From Nannochloropsis oceanica (lineage: Eukaryota; Sar; Eustigmatophyceae; Eustigmatales; Monodopsidaceae), in NCBI GenBank assembly GCA_004519485.1, contig CP038124.1:228387-292386 (forward strand): a DNA stretch of 64,000 bases, written 5' to 3'. Positions 1 to 10,827 of the stretch are shown here, piece after piece. The notes below the pieces were generated by a model. The model saw nothing but the letters and a program-made list of their open reading frames with translations, ran no database searches and was not told where the DNA came from. Positions within the stretch are counted from its first letter, which is position 1, and the number at the start of each line of letters is the position of its first letter. The translations under genes were made by a program, and so were the position numbers.

Positions 1-2
1 GC

Positions 3-3000
3 ACTAAAGTAGGTGGGAAAAAGGCGGGGAAAGCAGCCACTATTGTAGACGTCGAAGTTGGGGCAGCGTATCCTATGCTTAGTGTGGCAGAAGCTAGACA
101 AGGTTGCCTCTCGGGCTTTTCGGAGGTAAGGATGGCGGCTCTCCGCATGCTGGTTGCCTCTCCCAAGACCACCACTATTCCTACACTTGCAGAGCAAGCC
201 TTACTGGAGGAAGCACTGCCTATCGCCCTTAAGGCGCCTCTCTCAAGCCAGCGTCATGGGTTGGAAAGGGCCCTGCGCCCCCTCTTTCTCCGCTATCAAG
301 AGGCATTGCGGGTAGCCCTGGGCAAACTGCACGCTCAAATCCAACGAGGAGGAAAACTGTTGCCGAAGGGATCTTCCCTTCTTCTCTCGCCTCACCCGTC
401 TCTCCCGACACAGGAAGAAGCAGCTATACAACGGATCGAAATCTGCATCGCCCGCATCGGTAGAATTCTCTGCGAGGGATTCTATCCCGGCACGAACGTT
501 TCGCGAAACGCTCCCACTCTGGACGTGCTCGCGCTCTACCTAGCCATCATCCAACCCCCAAAGTGTGCTGACGAAATTACCTCTGCTGTGTATGCTCGTG
601 CCTTGCACCCCATTCATGCATCCTCTACAACAGTACACACCCTCCTCAATCTTTTCCTTGCGCCCTGGGAACGCACACGTAAAGCAGCTTTTGACCTATT
701 GGTCTCTTTCCCGGCTCCTTTGTGTGGCTTGGGGGACACGCCTGAAGACTTGGCGCCTGCTGTGGCATGGGCGCTGCAGCTAACCCTGTCAGCGAGGAGG
801 GGGGAGAGCGAGGCGGGTGCCTTGATGCTGCGGCTTGTTTTTGAGGTGTATGTGGTAGGGTTGGGATGGGAGGGGATTCCGTTATTGGGTAGCAACAGCA
901 GCAGCAGCAACAGCAACAGCAGCAGCAGTCGATGTACTAATAGCAATTGTAGAAGAAAGGGGGAGAGTCGTACTTTGTTTTTGCAGGAGCTCGTAGAATT
1001 AATTGAGGTACGATTGGCAGCTTTTCAAAGAGGGCTAGCCGCGTGGGGGCATAAGAAAATAGTACAGGGGGGAAGGAAGAAAGGCGGTGATGGTGATGGA
1101 GGAGGAGGAGGAGGAGGGGGAGGAGGAGTGACGATGGTGTACGGCGCCATTCAAGCGGCCAAGTACGTGTTGGAGGAAGCAACATTGAGCTGCAGTACTG
1201 TTGGTGAGAACAAGGGTTGGAATGAAGCTGTGGTTTCGCTGATGACTGTGTTAGATCAAGCGTTAGAGGTGTCGTTGGGAATAATTGGAACGGCAGGCGA
1301 GGGGCTGCCGGATTCGTTGTTTTCAGAACTCGGAGATGAGAATAGAGAGGGAGGAGGTAAGGAGGGAGGCGTGGAAGAGTATCGAGAGGAAGCGGCGTTG
1401 CATACGGCGGGGCCAGGCTTGGTTGTGGATTGCCGAGGGCATTTGATTCGACGGGGTAAATCGGATGGGGGGAACAAAGGTAGGGAGGATGGGATGAATT
1501 GCACGCAGGACAATGGCAAAGATAACGAAGAGGGGGGAGACGAAGACGATGATGCGCGTCAGCGACTTATTGTCGGGGGTTGGATGATGGTCAAAGAAGT
1601 GGGGGCCTGCTTGGCCGAGATCGTCAGTCAGGCTGTCGCTCCTTACTCGACCGCCATCGGCAGCAACACCAAGTTTAAGAACAGGAGGCAGCAGAAGCAG
1701 CAGCCAGATGCCACAGTCCGTGGCCATGTAAAATCAGACATGCCAGACCTGCTAGCATGTCTGGGTGGAAGCACCAAGATAGATTCTACCGGCCGAAGCT
1801 TACTCGAAGCTCTTGGACGGATGAAACACATGGGCGCTATTCAAGTCACCCAAGCAGCGCTCCTCGCTGTCTCCAAAGCCTTGCTCCTCTGCTCTTCCTA
1901 CCCTTCCTTAGCCCTCCTTCCTCGCACCTGGATGGAAGGTCTCTTAGACCGGCTCCGCAACCCTCGGCAGCATTTTGTCCTCCGGCGTTCCGCTGGGCTC
2001 GCCTCTGGTTTCCTCAGTATCGTCGGCGCCGAGCCAGCCAACCGCCCGCCCGTTCTCCTCCCAACTCTCATGACTCAACTCCTCTCCCTTGCAAGCGACA
2101 GTAACAACAACAGCAACAGCAGCAGCAACAGCAGTAGCAGCGATAATGGCGACTGCTGGCGCACACGAATCCACGCCCTGAATGTGTTGCGGCTCCTCCT
2201 CCTAGATTCAGGTCCATCCCGGGATGTCGCCCAACGCTTTATGGCCCCAGCTATGGAGGTGGTTTTGGAAGGGTTCCGCGACTCCCGGTGGGCAGTTCGC
2301 AATTCAGCTCTCATGGTCTTTGGTGCTTTGATCAATTCTGTTGTGGGCAGCGGGAAGAACTGCTTGGGTGCCGCGGACAGTGGTGAAGGGGAGCGAGGAG
2401 GGGGAGGGGGGCTGGCTGGGGCGGCTGCAACGCAGGCGGGTCCATCGAGTGCCCATGATTTTTTGAGGCGGCATCCAGATTTTTTATTTATTGTTGCGGG
2501 GGAGCTGAAGAGGGGGATGGAAGGCGAAGTCATGAAGCAAGGGAGGAGAAACTCAGCGTTAGTCCTAGCTTTAAAAAATTTGGCGAGTGTGGGGGTTGCA
2601 GCTGTGGCTTCATTTGAGAATGAAAAGTCGACGAAGGCAGTGACGACGAATCCCTCTCTTTTCCCCTTGATATTGCTCTTATCCCGCCTCAGGCCCCCTT
2701 CGGAACAGCTAGCCGAGGACGAGACAAGCAGTGCCTTGGACTTGTCCCTAAAGGAATGCCTTCCCTCGGTCGCTCAATGTGCATGTTTGCCGGACGGGCT
2801 GATGCGACTCACGGCCGCTCGCGCCTTTGCATCTTTAGTAGGGCCATCCCGAGCCCCTTTGGTAGTGGCGGCACTGGTATCAGCCCTTCCTTCTTCTCCT
2901 CTTTCTTCCTCATGCGATGGTAGGGCTTCTGCTTCTCTCGATTGCAATGTTCTCCATGGCATCCTGCTCATGACCAACGCCTTGCTTCGAGGGACCATAA

Positions 3001-5102
3001 GTGTAACGCGGCGTCTGTACCATGAAAACACCGAGGACAGGGAAGTCAAGATGCTCCTTTCCTATCTAGCCCCACTGTTTTCAGCCGGAAAAGGTGTGCA
3101 TGTGTGGGAGGAGAAGACGTGGCTGGCGGGCCCAACAATGACTTGCCCACCAGTAAGGGAGGAAGCGCTACAGATGTTTCTGCATTTCCACCATCTCTTT
3201 GCTTTGTTCGAACAGCAGCAGCAGCACCACCACCAGTACCAGCAACAGCAGTTTTTACTGCACGAAATTCTCTCTAACTCCCTCACGGACCTACTGGACA
3301 TAATTCGCGACGGCGACAATCGCATTTCCTCTCTCCCTGGTTTTGCTGGTCTTCTGGCCTGGGCCACAAGGTGGGGTCTTTTGCTTTCTCTTCAAAATAG
3401 AGATAAAGCTGGAGACCGAAAGGGAAGCCTTTGTCTTTTAGAGAAGTTTTTGACCACTTGGATAAGGCATGGTGTTGTTGAAGTACGGCAAGAGAGCCTG
3501 CGTGTTTTACTTTTTCTTCTGAACAAGCGTGGGGTGGATCTGGGGGAGGGAAAGACGGAGGAAGATGAAGCTGACGAGTATCATCTTATGCATGAGACTG
3601 TATGGCGCGCGGGGCGACAGCAATACATGCCGGGGGATGCCTTGTGGGAAGAAGCGGAGATGGCTTTGATAGCGCAGGTGGAGGGGTGTGAGCGGAATCC
3701 CAATCTGATTAAGGGCCAGATGGCGGCTTTGTGCTTGTTGTTGGAGAGGAAGAAACATCATCCAGGCCTCGAGAGGGAGGAAGAGACGGCAGGAGGCAAA
3801 CCTGGGTACCTATGGCGGCTGGTATCGGATGCCTCGTCGCAAGCTTCTTCTGCGTCTGCGTCGTCATCGTCCTCTGTGTCGGTCATCTCAGGGGGAGGAG
3901 GGGACATAGCTGCGCGGGCATTGGAATTGATGGGTCACTTTGTGCGACAGGAAATGGACAGAGAGGAAGGGGTAGTCATCCCTTCACCTTCCACTTTATC
4001 GTCCCACTCTCTCCCCAAAGTGGTGGAAGGGTGGGTTGGGTTGTTGGAAGCAGCAGCTGTGCCTGAGCAGGCACCGGCCATGCGCATGGCGGCCCTACAG
4101 TCCGTGCGGGCATCGAATCTTATGACGCAGCTCCAGCACACAAGCACCACTGTCCCCTGGCAGGGCCCCCTCCTTGTTCGTACCCTCTTTATCGTCTCCT
4201 TGCTGGCACAAGACGACGAGGACGATGTTCGCGAGGCAGCACGCGCAGCCTTGGCAGACGCTGTTTGCGCCTGCGATGAAAAACAAAGCACAGACCCAAC
4301 TCTCGCTTCTGCGACAGCGAGTAGATCCTCTCCTGCTACTCCCTGTTTGGACCTCATCGCTGGCCGTGCCTTGGCTCGCCTGGCAGCGCATAATCCTGCT
4401 GCCGGTAACGCATGGACCCGGGCGGTTGTCCGGTTGGTGGCGTTGCGGATACAAGGGCTGGCAACGACGCTGGAGGATACCATTATCCCTCCTTGCCTGG
4501 GCTTGCCTCAGCAGATTTTTAGACCGGAGCCGGATAATGTCTATGAAGAGCAAGCTGTGGTCTGCTACTGGGCCGTGCGCTCTTTGTTGGTGGCGTTGGC
4601 GGCGGAAGAGGAGGAGGAGAAAGAGGAGTTGAGGGACAACAGAAGCATTTACTGGCAGGAGGGAGAGATGGAGGAGTTAAGGAGCAGCAGCAGTCCGCTG
4701 AAGAAAGTGGAGATAGAGGATTTATTTCCCCTCCACCAGTACGCTAGCCTTCTGGCAAAGGCGTTTGAGTCGTCTGCGTGGATCGGAGGGCTGACAAACC
4801 ATCCTGATGTCTTCTCGAAGCTCTTTGCCGCTTTCTTGGGATGGGTGCTTAGGACGGTGCTACAGGGGGAAGGAAAGGGCGATTATACTGAAAAAATTAC
4901 GACTGTATTAGAAGTTCGAGGGACGGATCACCCACTCATGGCGTGGGCGCTGAGAAGTGTGTTGGTGATTTTGATGAGGATGAAAAGTGAGACTGGAGAG
5001 GAAACAAGTGGCAGTGTCGGCTCACGGGCCAGGACGGTCTTAAAGACGGTGAATTGGGCAGTGGTGGACGATTATGCACCTTTTGTACGGCCGTCGTTGT
5101 AA
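3..5102 (+). CDS. THADA/TRM732-like HEAT-repeat protein (5' partial)
   Basis: A long intronless frame that stays open to the left edge (at least 24 codons before the first in-window Met at 75), so the true start lies outside. THADA/Trm732 proteins are large helical-repeat scaffolds; Trm732 partners the Trm7 methyltransferase for 2'-O-methylation of tRNA position 32. Recognition rests on the DUF2428-type core around residues 600-760 from the in-window Met: a VLRRSAGLASGF stretch, then RIHALNVLRLLL, then WAVRNSALMVFGALI. These match the family pattern of RRSAG, HALN and WAVRNS blocks. The remainder is helical with low-complexity insertions (poly-Ser/Asn near 890-930 and 2100-2145, poly-Gly near 1098-1128, poly-Gln/His near 3212-3252). 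In-window length (1675 aa from 75) is slightly below usual THADA size, consistent with a missing N-terminus. The gene converges on the thioesterase downstream. Family call fairly sure; tRNA role is by homology. Confidence 0.75.
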   Translation, partial: TKVGGKKAGKAATIVDVEVGAAYPMLSVAEARQGCLSGFSEVRMAALRMLVASPKTTTIPTLAEQALLEEALPIALKAPLSSQRHGLERALRPLFLRYQEALRVALGKLHAQIQRGGKLLPKGSSLLLSPHPSLPTQEEAAIQRIEICIARIGRILCEGFYPGTNVSRNAPTLDVLALYLAIIQPPKCADEITSAVYARALHPIHASSTTVHTLLNLFLAPWERTRKAAFDLLVSFPAPLCGLGDTPEDLAPAVAWALQLTLSARRGESEAGALMLRLVFEVYVVGLGWEGIPLLGSNSSSSNSNSSSSRCTNSNCRRKGESRTLFLQELVELIEVRLAAFQRGLAAWGHKKIVQGGRKKGGDGDGGGGGGGGGGVTMVYGAIQAAKYVLEEATLSCSTVGENKGWNEAVVSLMTVLDQALEVSLGIIGTAGEGLPDSLFSELGDENREGGGKEGGVEEYREEAALHTAGPGLVVDCRGHLIRRGKSDGGNKGREDGMNCTQDNGKDNEEGGDEDDDARQRLIVGGWMMVKEVGACLAEIVSQAVAPYSTAIGSNTKFKNRRQQKQQPDATVRGHVKSDMPDLLACLGGSTKIDSTGRSLLEALGRMKHMGAIQVTQAALLAVSKALLLCSSYPSLALLPRTWMEGLLDRLRNPRQHFVLRRSAGLASGFLSIVGAEPANRPPVLLPTLMTQLLSLASDSNNNSNSSSNSSSSDNGDCWRTRIHALNVLRLLLLDSGPSRDVAQRFMAPAMEVVLEGFRDSRWAVRNSALMVFGALINSVVGSGKNCLGAADSGEGERGGGGGLAGAAATQAGPSSAHDFLRRHPDFLFIVAGELKRGMEGEVMKQGRRNSALVLALKNLASVGVAAVASFENEKSTKAVTTNPSLFPLILLLSRLRPPSEQLAEDETSSALDLSLKECLPSVAQCACLPDGLMRLTAARAFASLVGPSRAPLVVAALVSALPSSPLSSSCDGRASASLDCNVLHGILLMTNALLRGTISVTRRLYHENTEDREVKMLLSYLAPLFSAGKGVHVWEEKTWLAGPTMTCPPVREEALQMFLHFHHLFALFEQQQQHHHQYQQQQFLLHEILSNSLTDLLDIIRDGDNRISSLPGFAGLLAWATRWGLLLSLQNRDKAGDRKGSLCLLEKFLTTWIRHGVVEVRQESLRVLLFLLNKRGVDLGEGKTEEDEADEYHLMHETVWRAGRQQYMPGDALWEEAEMALIAQVEGCERNPNLIKGQMAALCLLLERKKHHPGLEREEETAGGKPGYLWRLVSDASSQASSASASSSSSVSVISGGGGDIAARALELMGHFVRQEMDREEGVVIPSPSTLSSHSLPKVVEGWVGLLEAAAVPEQAPAMRMAALQSVRASNLMTQLQHTSTTVPWQGPLLVRTLFIVSLLAQDDEDDVREAARAALADAVCACDEKQSTDPTLASATASRSSPATPCLDLIAGRALARLAAHNPAAGNAWTRAVVRLVALRIQGLATTLEDTIIPPCLGLPQQIFRPEPDNVYEEQAVVCYWAVRSLLVALAAEEEEEKEELRDNRSIYWQEGEMEELRSSSSPLKKVEIEDLFPLHQYASLLAKAFESSAWIGGLTNHPDVFSKLFAAFLGWVLRTVLQGEGKGDYTEKITTVLEVRGTDHPLMAWALRSVLVILMRMKSETGEETSGSVGSRARTVLKTVNWAVVDDYAPFVRPSL

Positions 5103-5540
5103 TGAGATAGCGATACGAAAGTGGGGCGATGAAAGGTAGCGTGCTTACGCAGAACATGAAGTGAGAAAGTTTGTAAAGTCGATTTAAACAAGAAAGTAAT
5201 AAAAGAACACGAAAGCAGAGATTCTTGTCAACGAATTGCTCATTTTTCATTACTTTAAGAATAAATTGTTTCCTTTTCACTGCCTTCGCTCGCTAATCTC
5301 TTCGCTTTTCAGCAAAACATCAACATTCCTACGCCAATACTGAAACCCCGACGGACTCTTCTTCCAAATAAGACAAAATTAACACTCCACACAATCCCAG
5401 TTTACGCAATATACTACGGTTTTAACTCGATTGCAGCAGAATTCTAAGAGGACATACTGAAATATCATTACGAAATGTAATGGTGCCCCATTTCCCTCAC
5501 TCCTCTCTTCACCTCGGTCCATCTTCTCATCACGGTTCCT
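5103..5540. other. Convergent intergenic region (3' UTRs)
   Basis: Lies between the 3' ends of the THADA-like gene (+) and the thioesterase (-). AT-richer than its flanks, with AATAAA hexamers on the + strand at 5198 and 5260 that could serve polyadenylation of the THADA-like transcript. No coding signal seen. Confidence 0.5.
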
Positions 5541-6864
5541 TCACTCCTCCACCACCTTGCTCAGCCACGCCAGCAAGTCAGCCTCCTTCTCCTTCAAAAA
5601 GAAATGCCCCCCCGGAAACGTCTTTATCTGAATCCCCGACGTGGTATACCTTTCCCACTCCGGCAGTTGCTCGGGAGGAGAACGGGGGTCATCTACCCCA
5701 CCGATCACCCACAGGGGCGTGTGAACCTTCTCAGCGGACTCGTTCAAGACGTATCTGTCCATACAGAGGTGGTCCATCTTAATTCCAGCCAGCACTGAGG
5801 AGATCAGGAGCTGTATTTGTGATAGTCAATGGGGGAGAGTGTGGTAATTATCGATTATTTTCGTTTTCAGGGAATGTGTCTTTTGTTCTCCTCCACCCCT
5901 GAAGCAGCTTTTTTGCATGATTTTCATGCTCGATTTTTCTATCCTTCCCTCCGTGATACCTTATCCTTAGCCATCTCCTTGGTCATCCCTCCACAGTCGA
6001 CCATGCTCTGGATCATCTCGTCATCGTCCTCCTTGTAGTAGGACATGGGGAAGCCCCACCTAGGTTTTTGAAAGGTTGAAGTGTAAAGAGTAAAATGGAC
6101 GATGGTTTGGAGCGTTGCCTGGTCCACATTTATTTTGTTCTCGTCCCATGCCTCATCTTTTCTTGCCATATACTCCCCTCTACCCTTTATACCACCCACG
6201 TACCGATGCAACGGCCGACATCCCCCAAACACGCACATCTTCGGCACATAGTTGTACTCCTGCTTCATCACCCGAGCCACATGAAGACCAACCATAGCCC
6301 CAAATGAATGCCCAAAAATTACTAGTGGGATTTGAGACGCGTAATACCCGAGGACAGAGCAAGCCTGTGCAATTTTCTTCGCAAGGAGATTGACGTCATG
6401 GATCGGTTTGTCATTGAAGCGGGCGTTGCGTGCCGGCAGCTCCACCTTGACCACCTCCACCGTCTTCAAATCCCAATTCTTAAACACCCCCGAATTGCTC
6501 CCCGCCCACCCTAGACAAATCATTCGAGCCTTAGCTCCACCCACACACTTTCCGTTCGACAAGAGCCACTTTTGCGCGACGGCTTCGGTCATGATGGCTG
6601 CACGACGCTGAGCTTGCAAAACAGGCTGTGCTGTCGCCATTGGCGCAGATTTGGCAGCTTTGGCTTCGGCGGTATGGGCTTCGAGCGCCTTAATGACTTG
6701 TGGAGGCACACAGCAAGATGGTCCACAACCTGGAGGGAGGGAGGGAGGAAGGAAGTAAGGGAGGGTAGGGACAATTGCGCAAGCGAGCATCTTTATTGCG
6801 AGGATTACCGAGGGAAGGTAGGGAGGGAAGAGTAAATAATCAAACAGTATGTTCACTTACCCAT
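5541..6864 (-). CDS. Type II thioesterase-like alpha/beta hydrolase with N-myristoylation-type N-terminus
   Basis: Three coding exons: 6864..6861 (only ATGG), 6729..5960 and 5810..5541, giving 347 aa. Splicing ATGG onto GTTGTGGACC creates an N-terminus MGCGPSCC, a Gly2 N-myristoylation context with adjacent cysteines suited to S-acylation, which suggests peripheral membrane attachment (inference). The body is a thioesterase of the kind that edits polyketide or peptide synthases (LgrE/TEII-like): an ICLGWAGSNSG oxyanion region, VELPARNARF, and the nucleophile elbow GHSFGA. The second junction restores frame in phase 0 and adds the acid (IGGVDDP) and catalytic His (GGHFFL), completing a Ser-Asp-His triad. 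Donors gtaagt and gtatca; acceptors follow pyrimidine tracts. Substrate unknown. It is divergent from the MYB gene upstream. Confidence 0.72.
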
Positions 6865-7795
6865 TTTTTCGATGTTGGTAGGTCGTCCTCGATTTGTGAG
6901 GCGGCTTTGGTGTTCTTGCTCGGAGGACCGATGCCCTGCTCTTCGTATGTCGATCACAGAGAGCTATTTGTCGTTAAGAAATGCGCTGCTTGAGTTGGAT
7001 ATTCGCTTGAAGACGGGGATCATGCGCATGTGAGAAGAGATATCGAGTGTGTTGCTCAGGCGACGGATGAGCTTGCAACGGCTTCTTGACCAGAACGGCG
7101 TTTCACACTGAAGTGGCAACGGCCCTCTCCCCCATTTGCTCCTTGTATGTTGTGTTGTTTGTGGCATGCTCTTGCTCCTGGGTTATGTATGAAAGTACAT
7201 ACCTCACTTCCCTTAGGCTCAAACCCCTTTGACATTGCCAGCCTGAGCTGCGTTTCCCCGGATGTCCTGCACCCACCATCATGTCTTTTGAGTTCGAACT
7301 CGACGGAATCCGTTGGACATTATTGCACCCCTTCGTCTTCAACAGCATCTACGGAACTCTGACAAGGACTGAACCTGCCCCTCCCCGCACCAGGAACGGA
7401 AGTATAACAGGCAAACGCCCAGCTTCAAGCGATCGGTACGCAGACACATTGACCATGGTTGCGCCCGCGTTTGTTCCTCAAAGTAAGTACTTGCCCTGCC
7501 CTCATCAAGGGAGGCACGGAATGGAACGTTACGTTGCGCCGTTTCTACCCCTACGCCCTCCCTTGCTAGAAGTTGCTGTACACACACCAGGCACTGCATG
7601 CAGCACACATGAAGCACTTCCATTCTATCTTTGATGACCATGCTAATTCAGTAGTGGCTGTCCACTTGTGACCTTGCCTCTGGCCTTCCCCTATGTCCCT
7701 TTACCAACGGCTTCTTGATAGGTTGGTTACCATCGCAAGTCCCCCGCTGACCCACGACTCATATCTTCCCACACCGCACACACGCAAACACGCGC
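6865..7795. other. Divergent intergenic region between thioesterase and MYB genes
   Basis: Contains the 5' UTR of the thioesterase (exon 1 leader just above 6864) and the presumed MYB promoter. Frames here of 70-117 codons lack family signals or good starts. A CA-rich stretch with an acceptor-like cacacgc...catacag before 7807 could mark a 5' UTR intron of the MYB gene. No tRNA or repeat noticed. Confidence 0.4.
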
Positions 7796-10186
7796 ATGCA
7801 TACAGGCCGGCCCATTTTCTCTCCCCCCGCAGCCGCCGGTTCCTTTATCCTTCCTTCTTGTCCTCCTCCTGCTGCAGGGGCCATCCACGCCGCAATTGCA
7901 CTAGCAACTGACATTCCCTCTTCTTCTTCTTCTTCTTCTTCTTCTTCTTCTTCTTCTTCTTCTTCTTCTTCTTCTTCTTCTTCTTCTTCTTCTTCTTTTT
8001 CTTCTATGTTGTCTCAAAATCGGAAGCGCAAATCTAGTAAAGGAGAGGAGACGATGCCGGAGGACGGGAGACAGGAAGATAAAGCAGCAGCAGCAGCGGA
8101 AGGGCAGGGTGCCCGTTTCTGGTTTGAGGAACATGATGAAAAGTTGCGGGCAGCTGTCATGGTGGAGGGTCCTCGGAACTGGAAGAAGATCGCTGAAGAT
8201 TATTTTGGGAATGAATACAACGATACGCAATGCTTGAATCGGTGGTTCAAGGTCTTACGGCCAGGGTTGATTAAGGGCCCATGGACAGTGGAGGAGGACG
8301 CGATTATCGTTCAATGTATGCAAAGCGGTTTGACGAAATGGGCTGACATTGCAGGGCGTATCCCTGGACGACTAGGAAAGCAATGCCGGGAACGTTGGTT
8401 GAATCACCTGGACCCGAATGTGAAAAAAGATGCCTGGACTTTTGAAGAAGACGCCATCCTCGTCGAAGGTCAGAAGCGTTATGGTAATGCTTGGGCTACG
8501 ATTGCAAAATTGTTGCCCGGTAGGTCAGAGAATGCAATCAAGAATAGGTGGAATTCAGCAACACACTCTAAGATGCGACACGCACGAGGCCGCCCTGCTA
8601 CGGGCTCTGCAGTTGCCGGCGCCACTGGCTGTGAACGCTCTGCAGTTCCCCGTCCCTATCCCTCTCCTCCAGCATGCCCTCAGTGGGACTATGCTCTCGA
8701 GGTTTCCATGGTACAATCCTACTGTAGACATCTCCTCTCCTCATCGTCTTCCTCTAAAGCAGCCGCAGAACCAGCAGCAGCAGCAGCAGCAGCACCGGCT
8801 GCCTCACCAGCAGCGACACCAGCAGCGACACCAGCAGCGTGGAACTATACCTCTCCGACGGCCAAGATGATGACAGCCCCCTTAGAAGAAATCTCGGATT
8901 TTATCCCTTGTGTTATGAATGCCCTACAGCAAGCCAAGCCCACGACATATGGTTTCATCGTCTCCTCATCCCCCTCTTCCTCCTCCTCGCCCTTCCCATC
9001 CTTCCATCTAAGTTCCTCTCAGCTGAAGTCTCTGCATGCCCGTCTTTGGGTAGCCCTAGAAAAAGAGGCTCATCGCCAAGGACCCGACAGCTGTCTCTAC
9101 CACACTGTCTCTCGAGCAACCAATAAGAAAAGGATGAAGCAGTCGACATTCCTGGAAGCATCTGATGCCGGGACTTTAACGTGTTCGTCTCTCAGCGTAG
9201 GTGGAACAGGGCGCCAAAAGCACGAATCGTCGACAGTCCTTTCTGCAGCCGCCGCACCAGGCACCTTCACTTCTCCTCTCGTGGCAGCTCCATCAAGCAA
9301 GGTGACGACGGTAACAGAGAATTGCAAGGAAACAGAGGCTGCAGTGTCCGTCGTGCTTGGACAAGGAAGGCCGAAGGACGTGTGCGAGGCTGCTGCACCT
9401 CCTGCTGCTCGTTCGCCCCCTCCTCCTCGAAAGCAGCAGCAAGCAGCAGAGGCCGTGTCATTTCTCCGTGATCATCGTCATCCCCGGCCCCAGCAGCAGC
9501 ACCACCACGGTCGGCCTCATGATGAGGAGGATAGTATATCTTCCATTTCGGCAATGAGCTCAGAAGCCAGCGTTGGGGACACGGAAGATGAGCAAGAGGA
9601 AACCAGTCCCAGACCAAAGGCACACATTTCTCTTACTGTCCCCCATAATGCCGCCAACCCCGCACCTTCCCACTCCTCTCCCTCCTCTTCTTCTTCGTTC
9701 TCGGCCGTGGAGGAGCACAGTGGATTGCAAAGCCTGGCTTCGGCTGTCAGCTCTCTCTGTACCCCCATGTCCATGGATGGCAACACCGATCACGGCCGCG
9801 GCAGCATTAGCACCTGTAAGCTTGCCTTATCATCCTTTCCCCAAAAGAAGAAGAAGAAGCAGCAGCAGCAGCAGCAGCAGCAGCAACTGCAGTCTGGAGC
9901 GTCAAAGCCTTTGTTGGTGCCCTCTCAGTGCATGCGTGATGTCATTTCCTTGCTCTTCTTTGCGGTGCGACAGGAAGAGGATGGGGCGCGTCGAGGACTG
10001 CTTCAAGACGCTCTCCATGCGGCCACTCAGGAGGTACCGGCCATGGTAAATTTGGTGGAGGGAGTACTAGGATGTACTGGTAGTGGTTTTAGCTTGACGA
10101 ATGAGGATGATCGTTTGTTCTTGTTGGACCACCTCATGACGGCGACTCATAGGGGGGTGTTTGGACCTAGGAGCCACCATTGGTAG
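7796..10186 (+). CDS. Three-repeat (R1R2R3) MYB transcription factor
   Basis: A DNA-binding regulator of the c-MYB/3R-MYB type; in plants and animals this class commonly controls cell-cycle genes. Three tandem MYB repeats sit near the N-terminus. R1 begins [10 protein letters not shown] with [11 protein letters not shown]2 begins [13 protein letters not shown] and contains [11 protein letters not shown], and R3 has [14 protein letters not shown] with [12 protein letters not shown]. The Trp spacing is intact except for an aromatic replacement at the first R1 Trp. The rest is disordered: poly-Ala near 8780-8835, poly-Gln near 9855-9885 and Ser-rich blocks. The frame can start at 7796, which puts a long poly-Ser run (from a TTC-strand repeat) in the protein, or at the Met at 8006 (726 aa). 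The latter leaves that repeat in the 5' UTR and puts R1 at about residue 37. I favour 8006 biologically but give the full open frame. Confidence 0.82.
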   Translation: MHTGRPIFSPPAAAGSFILPSCPPPAAGAIHAAIALATDIPSSSSSSSSSSSSSSSSSSSSSSSSSSFSSMLSQNRKRKSSKGEETMPEDGRQEDKAAAAAEGQGARFWFEEHDEKLRAAVMVEGPRNWKKIAEDYFGNEYNDTQCLNRWFKVLRPGLIKGPWTVEEDAIIVQCMQSGLTKWADIAGRIPGRLGKQCRERWLNHLDPNVKKDAWTFEEDAILVEGQKRYGNAWATIAKLLPGRSENAIKNRWNSATHSKMRHARGRPATGSAVAGATGCERSAVPRPYPSPPACPQWDYALEVSMVQSYCRHLLSSSSSSKAAAEPAAAAAAAPAASPAATPAATPAAWNYTSPTAKMMTAPLEEISDFIPCVMNALQQAKPTTYGFIVSSSPSSSSSPFPSFHLSSSQLKSLHARLWVALEKEAHRQGPDSCLYHTVSRATNKKRMKQSTFLEASDAGTLTCSSLSVGGTGRQKHESSTVLSAAAAPGTFTSPLVAAPSSKVTTVTENCKETEAAVSVVLGQGRPKDVCEAAAPPAARSPPPPRKQQQAAEAVSFLRDHRHPRPQQQHHHGRPHDEEDSISSISAMSSEASVGDTEDEQEETSPRPKAHISLTVPHNAANPAPSHSSPSSSSSFSAVEEHSGLQSLASAVSSLCTPMSMDGNTDHGRGSISTCKLALSSFPQKKKKKQQQQQQQQQLQSGASKPLLVPSQCMRDVISLLFFAVRQEEDGARRGLLQDALHAATQEVPAMVNLVEGVLGCTGSGFSLTNEDDRLFLLDHLMTATHRGVFGPRSHHW
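7918..8005. repeat. (TTC)n microsatellite
   Basis: About 25 uninterrupted TTC units (7921-7995) with a short degenerate edge, immediately before the Met at 8006 of the MYB gene. In the MYB frame it reads as a serine run. Confidence 0.95.
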
Positions 10187-10827
10187 CATAGAGGAGGATG
10201 TCGATGGCGGAAGATACGTGCCGTGATAGGGTGTAGTAGTGGTGGTAGTTGAGTCTATTGATTATTTTTTATTGCTATATTTATGAGCAAAGAGAATATG
10301 TAAGGCACCGCACACGTGCATTAGATCTATACAAGCAAGCAAGGAGTATGTGCGAGGATGCGTGTAGAAACATAGGAAAGGATCTCTTCAGTGAAGGGAG
10401 AGTTTTCTCCCTCTGGTCACTGTTGAAAAGAAAATGACCCAAGCCCCGTGTGCACTTAGTCGTCCGCCAATCCACAGATAAATCACGTAAAAGAAAAAAA
10501 ATGTGACCCGCAATTCTGGTGTTTGGTTGGTTGTGGTGCTGCCTGCAATCCTTGTAGCGGGGCCGTTGCAGTCTCCCAAAGTGAGTCGGATTCGATTTGA
10601 GGGGCCAGCAGATGCCCTTTCTTATGCTCCTCACTGATGTACCGAAACTCGTGGAGGCTTCTTGAATAAGTATGTGCGGAGAGCAATAAACGATCGCCGG
10701 AACATATCTGTATCCTCGGAAATTGGGGATACCCGGAGGTCTCCGGAGGCACTCTTCACCGCACCATAAACACAGACAAATAAACCTGACCAAACCCCAA
10801 CTGCGCTTACAACCATAGGGAACACAC
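10187..10827. other. Intergenic region between MYB and APH-HAD genes
   Basis: Head-to-tail spacer with an AT-rich stretch (10255-10310) that probably belongs to the MYB 3' UTR. The overlapping minus-strand frame of 255 codons has no recognisable domain and overlaps the APH exon antisense. No RNA gene seen. Confidence 0.4.

Noticed and set aside
614-946. Minus-strand poly-Leu ORFs opposite CAG/AAC repeats (also near 2075-2533 and 20417-20884)
   Set aside because: Reverse-frame translations of CAG or CTG triplet repeats.
7281-7634. 117-codon plus ORF upstream of the MYB gene
   Set aside because: No domain and it sits in the divergent promoter; could be a chance frame.
7901-8230. Minus-strand poly-Arg ORF
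   Set aside because: Complement of the TTC microsatellite and MYB coding sequence.
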